Source: Spirogloea muscicola
Taxonomy: Eukaryota > Streptophyta > Zygnematophyceae > Spirogloeales > Spirogloeaceae
DNA: 28,851 bases
Assembly (NCBI GenBank): GCA_009602725.1
Contig: WELB01000099.1
Coordinates: 456,814 to 485,664 of the forward strand
Direction: 5' to 3'
Both the position numbers and the translations under genes were made by a program. Below, piece after piece: positions 11,380-18,076 of this stretch (positions within the stretch are counted from its first letter, which is position 1; each line of letters opens with the position of its first letter). Under the pieces are notes generated by a model, which saw nothing but the letters and a program-made list of their open reading frames with translations, ran no database searches and had not been told where the DNA came from.

Positions 11380-11590
11380 CCACGCCATTGTCCGCCGCTT
11401 CCATGGGGAGCCGGTGGACTCCCATGCAGCAGGATCGCCAGCGCAGGTGTACCGCATGCGCTTGGCCGTCTCGCTGCAGAGGTCTATGCCCCTATCCTCA
11501 ATGGGCGAGCCCTTATCTCTATGGCCCGCGCGCTGCACCTGCGTGCAGGCAGAGCCCTCGCTGCTGCCTCTGGCTCTGGCCAGGAAGAAG
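11380..11590 (+). pseudogene. LINE ORF fragment interrupted by a 29-bp insertion
   Basis: Plus strand reads IVRRFHGEPVDSHAAGSPAQ, VYRMRLAVSLQRSM, then after the insertion MARALHLRAGRALAAASGSG. It is the same C-terminal segment found in five other places in the window. It is cut at both ends by fragments in other orientations. Confidence 0.75.
11483..11523 (+). mobile_element. 29-bp retroposed UTR end with 6-bp target-site duplication
   Basis: The insert at 11489-11517 starts CCCCTATCCTCAATGGGCGA and matches the terminal part of the LINE 3' UTR. It lies between exact TCTATG copies at 11483-11488 and 11518-11523. The unoccupied target, with a single TCTATG, is in the related minus-strand fragment at 12339-12344, so filled and empty sites can be compared in this window. 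Confidence 0.8.
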
Positions 11591-11596
11591 AAGAAA

Positions 11597-11745
11597 GTGC
11601 TCGCCCATAGAGAAGGGGGGCTGGCAAAGCCAGCCCAAACAAGAATGGACAATGTCCAAAGCCGAGAAGAAAGAGGAGCCGGAAAAGGGACTACACTACA
11701 AAACTCTGCAGAACACAGAGACGATGCAGAGGGAAGCTCAGTACC
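11597..11745 (-). mobile_element. LINE 3'-UTR fragment, second UTR type
   Basis: It carries the hairpin GGGCTGGCAAAGCCAGCCC, the GGACAATGTCC palindrome, and a downstream segment (AACACAGAGACGATGCAGAG) shared with 12736-12900. Minus orientation. It abuts a plus-oriented fragment on each side. Confidence 0.6.
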
Positions 11746-11805
11746 CACGAGTGAGCAACAGCCAGGGGACCCGCGAACCCAGTCCAGGAACCCAGTCTCT
11801 CTGGC

Positions 11806-11978
11806 CGTGAGGCTGCTTAGCAGGGGTTACTGAGTACTCCGTAGCTTCTTTTCGTAGCTGCTTCGTGTCTTTTTTGTGCTTGTTGTTCTTCGTACTTCCC
11901 CTGGGCCCTTCTCGTCCTTTGTTCCTTCTTTTTTGGGCTGGCTTTTTGCAGCCCCTATCCTCAATGGGCGAGCCCTTC
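11806..11978 (+). mobile_element. LINE ORF end and 3' UTR, left arm of an inverted repeat
   Basis: The ORF end LAVRLLSRGY and stop is followed by a UTR running through CTTCGTACTTCCCCTGGGCC, TTTTTTGGGCTGGCTTTTTG and TCAATGGGCGAGCCC. The same sequence in reverse forms 12088-12235, giving a tail-to-tail inverted repeat with arms of roughly 150 bp and a spacer of about 110 bp. Confidence 0.75.
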
Positions 11979-12087
11979 ATCACTTCTTCTTTCGACTCCG
12001 CCAATCCCACCAGATCGGCGTCGTTTGCAGGGCACGCGGTCGGCCTGGCGGCCAGGGGCAAGGAGCGAAAATATGCTGATCGGAAAG

Positions 12088-12440
12088 AAAAGGGCTCGCC
12101 CATTGAAGATAGGGGCTGGAAAAAGCTAGCCCAAAAAAGAATGAACAAAGGACGAGAAGGGGCCAGGGGAAGTACGAAGAACAAGCACAGAAGAAACGAA
12201 GCAGCTACGAAGTACTCAGTAACCCCTGCTAAGCAGCAGCCTCAGGACAGAGAGACTGAGTTCCTGGAAGCGGGTCCCCTGGCCAGAGCCAGAGGCAGCA
12301 GCGAGGGCTCTGCTTGCACGCAGGTGCAGCGCGCGGGCCATAGACCTCTGCAGCGAGACGGCCAAGCGCATGCGGTACACCTGCGCTAGCGACCCTGCTG
12401 CATAGGACTCCACCGGCTCCCGATGGAAGCGGCGGACAAT
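12088..12440 (-). pseudogene. LINE ORF fragment and 3' UTR, right arm of the inverted repeat
   Basis: Minus strand reads VIVRRFHREPVESYAAGSLA, QVYRMRLAVSLQRSM, ARALHLRASRALAAASGSG and ends LRLLLSRGY, stop, then the UTR of the same type as 11806-11978. It supplies the empty target site for the 29-bp insertion described above. Confidence 0.75.
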
Positions 12441-12451
12441 CACCCTGTAGG

Positions 12452-12545
12452 TGAGCAAGCGCGGCCAGATTAAGTGGTGGCTGGGAGAGGCCAGCCCAAA
12501 GGAATGGAGGAGCCGGAGTGCTAAGGACTGAGACAGCAGCAAGCG
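12452..12545 (-). mobile_element. Short retroposon joined to a LINE ORF tail
   Basis: On minus: LLSQSLALRLL-type LINE tail, then CCATTCCTTTGGGCTGGCCT, CCAGCCACC and the shared end GCGCTTGCTC. The same composite occurs in plus orientation at 13738-13855, so both derive from one earlier junction. Confidence 0.65.
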
Positions 12546-12571
12546 GACTTTCAGTAACCTCTAGTCAGTAG

Positions 12572-12733
12572 AGGAATTCGCGGCCCTGGCGATGGATGTA
12601 CACGGGGCTTTGGGCAGCCGCTGGCTGGATCTCCTTCAGCGGCTTGCCCGCCAGGCCATTGACCGGCGGCCGGGTCTGCCAGGGGCGATGCCCGGCTTCA
12701 ACGCCGCCGGTTCGCTCGCCCAAGTCTTGGAAT
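12572..12733 (+). pseudogene. LINE ORF fragment
   Basis: Plus strand reads EFAALAMDVHGALGSRWLDL, LQRLARQAIDRRPG and FNAAGSLAQV, collinear with FVPLAVDVHGALGPQWLDLL ... FNAAGSWAQV of the right-hand copy. It ends abruptly at about 12733, where a minus-oriented UTR fragment begins. Confidence 0.75.
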
Positions 12734-12735
12734 GA

Positions 12736-12990
12736 AGTGCTCGCCCATAGCGAAGAGGGGCTGGCAAAGCCAGCCCAAAAAAGAATGGACAATGTCCAAA
12801 GCCAAAGAAAGAGGAGCCGGAAAAAGGACTACACTACCAAACACTGCAAAACACAGACGATGCAGAGGGAAGCGCAGTACCGACGAGTGAGCAACATCAG
12901 GTCTGATTAGCTCGCTGCAGGGAAAGAGGCACTCCGCCGGCTGGGCTGGCCACCGCCATCGCGGCCTGCTAGCTATTCAAATTGACTTGC
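12736..12990 (-). mobile_element. LINE 3'-UTR fragment
   Basis: Contains the GGGCTGGCAAAGCCAGCCC hairpin and the GGACAATGTCC palindrome, then a segment shared with 11670-11745. The stretch 12900-13130 holds another plus-oriented LLTRGY-stop end at about 12992-13012 and unassigned sequence; I see no gene there. Confidence 0.55.
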
Positions 12991-13129
12991 ATCTACTGAC
13001 CAGAGGTTACTGAGAGTCCGCTTGCTGTGAGAGAGAGAAGGCGCGCGGTGCGCATGGAAATGAGAGGGAGGCCAATTCAAGCCTTACAAATGACCTGTTA
13101 ACTGGGTAATGAGCAGGCTAAGGGGGACA

Positions 13130-13745
13130 CTAATATCCCCGAGTGAGCACATGCATATCTGACAAGCTAAGCTGAGGCACCAAACCACCACCACGGAAGC
13201 CATTAGCCTGTGCTAATGCACGACCGGCACGCTGGTGTATCGCGAGTGCCTGGGAGCGCTGTAGACTCAATGATAACCGCATTCTATAGCATGCAACGAT
13301 GGCTTGCGGGACGCTAGAATGCCCCAAGCTACCCGCCCGACTAAGTCGGCGGGCATCGACATGCAGTGCCAAGCGATGGAGGAGGGAAGACCACTTCGTT
13401 CCGTAGCCGCCGTAGATGTCCATGGCGCATGGGAAGAAGTGGTCGCTCCGGGGGTGGTCATTGTAGTGCCTCTCCTTCTTCCTCTCCGCATGATGTGTCG
13501 CCCAACCTGGCACAGTCGGTGTGGGTGCCCCTGGTTGGAATGCGTCGATGAGAACGACGTCGACGAGGAGAAGACGAGGCCCACCACTTTGGGGGGTGGC
13601 CACCACATCCAGACGCCTGACGTAAGGCCTGCCACGCTTCTGGAGCACCGGCATGATGCCCGGCACCTCCATGGCCGCATGATAACCTGCCTCGCGCACC
13701 AAGCCATACATAGCGTCTCTGAGAAGATTGTGGGAGGCATTGCTG
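13130..13745 (-). pseudogene. LINE C-terminal ORF with endonuclease-like region, 5' truncated
   Basis: Open on minus for 193 codons from 13711, and homologous codons continue to about 13745 (HNLLRDAMYGLVREAGYHAA). Further on it reads IMPVLQKRGRPYVRRLDVVA, LLLVDVVLIDAF, then YRMRLSLSLQRSQALAIHQR, ending SDMHVLTRGY and stop. Two Asp about 16 residues apart (RRLDVVA ... VDVV) recur in the other copies. This spacing resembles the (K/R)PD-x12-14-D signature of the restriction-like endonuclease of R2/CRE-type non-LTR elements. The reverse transcriptase itself is absent, so family placement is tentative. Confidence 0.65.
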
Positions 13746-13855
13746 CTGTCTCAGTCCTTGGCACTCCGGCTCCTTCAGGCCTTGTCCATTCCTTTGGGCT
13801 GGGCTGGCCTCTCCGAGCCACCAGTCAATCTGGCCGCGCTTGCTCATCGCCCTCC
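13738..13855 (+). mobile_element. Short retroposon composite about 120 bp upstream of CTF8
   Basis: Same composite as 12452-12545, inverted: CTGCTGTCTCAGTCCTTGGC, CCATTCCTTTGGGCTGGGCT, CCAGTCAATCTGGCCGCGC, then TTGCTC. It ends roughly 120 bp before the CTF8 start codon and may lie in its promoter or 5' UTR. I found no convincing target-site duplication. Confidence 0.65.
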
Positions 13856-13974
13856 ACTGGTCGAGTTCCTTGCTCTCTCGCTCCGGTCCGCATGCGCACC
13901 GCGCGCCTCCCGCCAGCCCGCCCACCCGAGGGCCGGTTCAAATCCTCAGAGGAGGCTCCCCGGGCCCCGCCGCC

Positions 13975-14592
13975 ATGATCCTGCCCCTGCGCCCCGCCGC
14001 CGCCGGCGCCGCGCCCGAGTGGGCCGCCGTGGAGCTCCAGGGCTCCCTCGCCCTCCAGCACCCCCGCGCCGCCGCCGCCGCCGCCGCGCCCGNCGCCCCG
14101 CGCCGGGCTCCCCGGTACGGCCCCCGCCCTCCTCTCCCGCAGCCGCCGCGAGCCTCGACACCGCGACCTTCGCCTCACTGTGGCTCCTCCGCCGCAGGGC
14201 AAGGTGCTGCTCACCATCGGGTACCACGAGCTGGAGGGCGCCTGGGTGGACCTCCTCAAGCCCCTGGTCGTCCTGCGCAAGCAGACGGCGGCTGCGGCTG
14301 CGGCTCCGGCTGGCGGAGCTCTTCCCGACGATGACGCGCGACGCCCGCTGGCTGAGAGCTCGCCGGACGAGCACGGGAGGCCCACCGCCACCGGCTCCAC
14401 GCAGTATGTCGTGGCGGGCATAATCAGGAGGAAGCTGCTCTTCAAGGACCGGCCCAAGGCCCTCATCTCAAGTGAGCAGCCCTTGGTGCTGTCGTACCGG
14501 TGCGCGCTTGTTGTGCTCCTTCTCCTCACTTACTTGGTGCAGGGCGCTCCAGCGACAGAATAGAGAGCGTGGTGCTGACATCGTGCTTGTGA
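13975..14592 (+). CDS. CTF8: CTF8, subunit of the alternative (CTF18) clamp loader
   Basis: Ctf8 pairs with Dcc1 and Ctf18 in an RFC-like complex that handles PCNA during sister-chromatid cohesion. Exon 1, from ATG 13975 to about 14114, contains PEWAAVELQGSLA. Exon 2 (14198-14471) contains KVLLTIGYHELEG, LLKPLVVLRK and YVVAGIIRRKLLFKDRPKAL. Exon 3 (14543-14592) ends SSDRIESVVLTSCL. These match the order known for plant Ctf8 (PEWAIVELQG, TVGYHELTG, KPMLVL, GIIRHKILFKTRPKALIS). The usual acidic/variable loop between KPLVVL and GIIR is present. The exon 1/exon 2 phases do not agree for a 14115-14197 intron, and an ambiguous base at 14093 lies in a GCC run just before, so a missing or extra base is likely. 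The exon 2/3 join (LIS-R) agrees in phase. Confidence 0.9.
14093..14093. other. Ambiguous base N in CTF8 exon 1
   Basis: The N sits inside a GCC/CCG repeat coding for poly-Ala. The frame of exon 1 relative to exon 2 cannot be trusted across it. Confidence 0.9.
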
Positions 14593-14599
14593 AATTGGA

Positions 14600-14741
14600 G
14601 CGCAGAACCTGCCCAGACCAGTGCGAAGAGGAAGGCAGACCATGCTGTTGCCATTGAGGTCAAAAATGACCTCAATGGCAGTCAAGCGCTGCTAGGACAG
14701 GTCCGGAGCTCTGCTGGTGGAAGCTGAGGCAGGTTCTGCGC
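14600..14741. repeat. Nested perfect inverted repeats (fold-back) in the CTF8 3' UTR
   Basis: Outer arms GCGCAGAACCTGCC (14600-14613) and its exact complement (14728-14741) enclose an inner hairpin. The inner hairpin has stem TGCCATTGAGGTCA (14649-14662), loop AAAA, and complement 14667-14680. It begins 8 nt after the CTF8 stop. It could be a structured UTR or a small fold-back transposon with 14-bp terminal repeats; no target duplication is evident. Confidence 0.75.
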
Positions 14742-14941
14742 TTGCTTCTTGTATCATCCGCACAAGTACTGGTAAGCGACCTTGGATTGGAATCTGAGCT
14801 GGTCAGGCTTTACCTTGGAGATGAAGATGAGCAGCTGCCGTGTCTTTGAGCCTCCCACCCGCTCCCGTCACTCCACACAACCCTGACAATCCTTCAACTT
14901 GCTCCTGCTTGTCCGTTTCATACAGCCATTGCACGACCACG

Positions 14942-14946
14942 TGTAA
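14942..14946 (+). promoter_or_regulatory. TGTAA polyadenylation-type signal of CTF8
   Basis: TGTAA about 350 nt after the stop, placing the fold-back inside the 3' UTR. Position-based only. Confidence 0.35.
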
Positions 14947-15937
14947 TTGCAGAAATTTTGGACCAGGATATGCAAATGAATACTTATTACCAGCCATCTC
15001 ACCATATACACTTTGAGCCTAAGCTGCAGAAAGGTATGGCTCAGAGTGAAGACAAGTGGCTTGTTGCTTTTCAAGTATGTTGGTTGCACTCCTTATACTT
15101 CAGAACAATTTCACCAGCTTCTTTGCAGCAAGCAGTCTGCCGTGACCACATTTCTAAGCAGTTTGCATACAGAAACAGTGCACTCACAGATTGCATCTTG
15201 GGCAGAGGGGTTATCCCCTCTACCAAACCAATCTGTGTCCGAGGCCATTGCCTTGCTAGGTTAACCTCAGAACATGCTGAAGATGTCCGCAACCTGCAGC
15301 TTTCCTGCAGCCGGCTTTCCATAAGAGGGGCCGTGGTGAAGGCTGTAGGAAGCTTCTGGAGCTTCTCACATGCCTTGTGCAGATATGATCATGAGCCATC
15401 TACTAATAACTGCTCACAGGCATGGGCAATGCAGGTCCACCCAGCAGTTTGCCATGCTGTGTGGCCCGGATTCCTTCTTCTGAATAGGATGATGCAGATG
15501 CACTTGGTAGCTCACTTCTCCAACACGTCCCAATTGATAGCTGCTCGTGGAGGTCACCTTCACCTTTGTATGCCACTGGTCCATGTGAGACATGAGGAGA
15601 TACTAAAAGAGCCTTTGTAGACAGGTTGCACACCTCTTCTGTAGACAAGAAGTCGACATTCAGCAGTAATTATTTCATTGGGTTTTCCTGCATTGCACAG
15701 ATTGCCTAGTCACCTTCCATGCAAGCATGTAGCACAGGTCGAACTTCGCATATTAGGAAACATGCATATGCTGTAAGCATAGGCCCCTGTCCAGATCACC
15801 TGCTCCTGGCAGAAATCTACAATCAAAGAGTGACTGGATAATGACCAGGGTTTCTGTGAAGAATTAGTGACAAGTACTGACAGCCAAAGAAGAATTGGCG
15901 TCAAAGATCAAGTGGCAAGCTTCAACATTAATTATGG

Positions 15938-15969
15938 GCTAACTGATACTTCAGTATCAGTCAGTTAGC
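15938..15969. repeat. Stem-loop across the amidohydrolase stop codon
   Basis: GCTAACTGATACT (15938-15950) pairs with AGTATC (15953-15958) and AGTTAGC (15963-15969), leaving a 4-nt bulge. The minus-strand TGA at 15959-15957 lies inside the stem. Confidence 0.6.
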
Positions 15970-18075
15970 GTGTTTTTGACAAGCTGACCCTCTTTCCAAA
16001 TCATCAAGAAATTTGTGCAGTCCAACAAAACTGTAGAATCATCGATAGGGTTGTTGTCAGTCACCAACATATCTGCAAAAGCCCCGGCCTGTATGATACC
16101 TACTTCGCCATCCATCCCAAACAGCTCGGCACAAGTCTGTGTGGCTGATGTCAGCAGCTCTGAGGCACTCTGGCATTCTGCTCTCAGAGCAAATTCCTGC
16201 AGCTGGCTGCTCTGCATACTGCCAAGCAGATCACTGCCAAAGCATATTGCCACACCAGCTTCCTGTGCCAAATGCAGTGCCTGGAGCCCCTTCTCCAACA
16301 GATTGCCAACCTGTCGGCATGCCAGTTGAATTAGCATTGTACTGCATAGTCAAATTCAAATGCAGCTGTTGCTGCACTCTCTGCTTTGAGTGCACAGCTC
16401 TGTCGCTTTACCAACTCTCACGAACTTGCGCTACATGAGCACACATTTCTTTTTAGTCAGTGAGCTTAGGTGCAGCCTGCCTATGATGCTGTGAAGATAG
16501 GCTGCGCGCAACCAATGTAGCTCACCTTCTTGACAGATTCCTGAGGCAGACCCGCTGCCTCACCTTGCCTCATGAGCTGATCATAGGTGACCAGCGTTAG
16601 CACCAGGTACGCATCCTTCTCCACCAGCAGTTGAGTGCACTCTGCATCCAGCAGCTACAGACACTCCAAAGAAGTGTGCAGCATCATGACCCTTGTTGCC
16701 GGATACGTCGAGCCAGGCAATGGAGGACAATGCTCAGTCTCAACCTATATTCATTACACGAGTTGACATTGTCCAGTGAGAACTTCTTACATTGCCATGC
16801 TCTATGCTCCGCACACCGCACTTGAGAGCCCGACTCACGGCAGCCGCAGTGTAGGCATGAGCTGCTACATATGTGCCTGCATTACTTGCCTCCTCCACAA
16901 TGGCTCTGAGTTCCTCTTCAGAAAACTGCAGGTGACACCACAGGCACAGGACATGACTTGGACTTGAGAACGATATGACCGACCGGAGTCTCCTTCAGAT
17001 GTACAGGCAGTTGGTAGTCAAGGCAGCAACCTTTGCAAAGTGCAAGCACAAGTTACTTCTACTGAGAGACTCTGTGAGCAAGGATTTCGGCCATCCTCAG
17101 TTGCCAGTCCTTACATGCCTGAAGGTCAGTCAGCTTGTCTGTCGGGGATGCGACCCCCCCAGAAGCCATGACCTTGACTTGGTGTGCTCCTTTCCGCAGT
17201 TCGTCTCTGGCAGCCCTCCTGACTTCTGGGACGCCATCACAGACTCTTCCAATGGTCGTGTTTGCATTGGCAAAGAGCTCTGAGCAGGGACAAGCCGGGA
17301 GCTGCTCCTCCCCCTTGCGACGCAGGTCTCCATGGCCGCCTGTCTGGGAGAGCGCGTGACCGCTGAAGAGGATTCGCGGACCCACAAACAAGCCCTCCTC
17401 GACCGCCTGCAAAACTGGTCAGAGGTACATCTATCATTGATAGCTCATGCGAAACCTTTCGGACGGTGGGGCATTCAAGATGCAGGCAGTAGCGCGTTGG
17501 GTTGACACAGTTCTCGTGACAGTCGAGGAGTGTCTTCGGCCTGCGTGCCCGTGCTGTGTTGCAGCACGAGGACATGGTTGAGCAAGAACCTGACCTGAGC
17601 TAGGCCCCAGTCGCAGCCGCCCATGTCCCGCACCGTCGTGAAGCCCCGGAGCAGCATGTCGCGGAGGAGCTTCGAGGCCCTGGCGGTGACGAGGGACGGC
17701 GGCATGGAGGCCATGGCGTGCAGGTCGGCGGTGACGGCGGTCACGTGCACGTGCGCGTCGCAGAGGCCGGGCAGCAGGTAGCGGCCGCCCAGGTCGACGA
17801 CCTCGGTGGCCTCGTCCACGGCGGGCCGCGTGGGCCCCACGTACTCCACGCGCTTGCCGCGGACCAGCACAAACTGCTCGGGCAGCACGGCGGCGGCCGC
17901 GGCCTGGCCATGCGCAGCTCCGCCAGGTCAGGCGCCTCGCCGCCTCGCCGCGGCTGAATCCCAAGCCCTGAACCCCTCAGGCCCGGCGGCGGCAGGCCGC
18001 GGAGGAGGATGGGGCGCGCACCTGGCGGCGGCGGGCCGGGGCGACGACGGTGCAGCGGGCCAGCAGGAAGGCCAT
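15957..18075 (-). CDS. Metal-dependent amidohydrolase (imidazolonepropionase/prolidase-like)
   Basis: Six exons, all in phase: 18075-18022, 17903-17595, 17406-17119, 16925-16791, 16654-16526, 16310-15957; 422 residues, near the usual length. The motifs of the COG1228-type TIM-barrel hydrolases occur in order: LLPGLCDAHVHV (metal His 69 and 71), RGFTTVRDMGG, GPRIL and LSQTGGHGD, QVKVMASGGVASPTD (candidate carboxylated Lys), VAAHAY (His), VRSIEHGN (His), VAICFGSDLLG (Asp), then the terminal strand AGAFADMLVTDNNPIDD. All expected metal ligands are therefore present, with FGSD instead of the common GTD. Relatives hydrolyse cyclic amides or Xaa-Pro dipeptides; the substrate here cannot be told. 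No clear targeting peptide (MAFLLARCTVVAPARRRQ). The intron after Q at 17119 needs a GC donor (see findings). Confidence 0.9.
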
Positions 18076-18076
18076 G
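18073..18076. other. Overlapping divergent start codons (CCATGG)
   Basis: CAT at 18073-18075 is the minus-strand ATG of the amidohydrolase; ATG at 18074-18076 starts the plus-strand frame assigned to the FNBP4-like gene. Both lie in one palindromic CCATGG inside a GC-rich island of roughly 17.6-18.25 kb, consistent with a bidirectional promoter region. Confidence 0.55.

Larger units (their letters stand above)
14593..15956. other. Convergent 3' region between CTF8 and the amidohydrolase
   Basis: It holds the fold-back at 14600-14741 and a TGTAA at 14942-14946 that could end CTF8. A 220-codon open frame at 14958-15620 (+) shows no family motif and crosses sequence with no coding-like conservation that I can recognise. 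I call no gene here. Confidence 0.5.

Noticed and set aside
11738-12389. Long overlapping frames on both strands reading SPIEDRG / PLSSMGEPF
   Set aside because: They are translations of the inverted LINE 3'-UTR repeat, which is stop-poor on both strands, and not proteins.
10500-13860. CRISPR-like array of repeated units
   Set aside because: Repeats are irregular in length, orientation and spacing and consist of retroelement ends; the genome is eukaryotic.
13930-13950. GGTTCAAATCC resembling a tRNA B box
   Set aside because: The flanking bases do not form a T stem and no acceptor, D or anticodon arms can be drawn.
14958-15620. 220-codon plus-strand open frame
   Set aside because: No recognisable domain or biased composition; lies between two convergent genes. 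Kept as unassigned.
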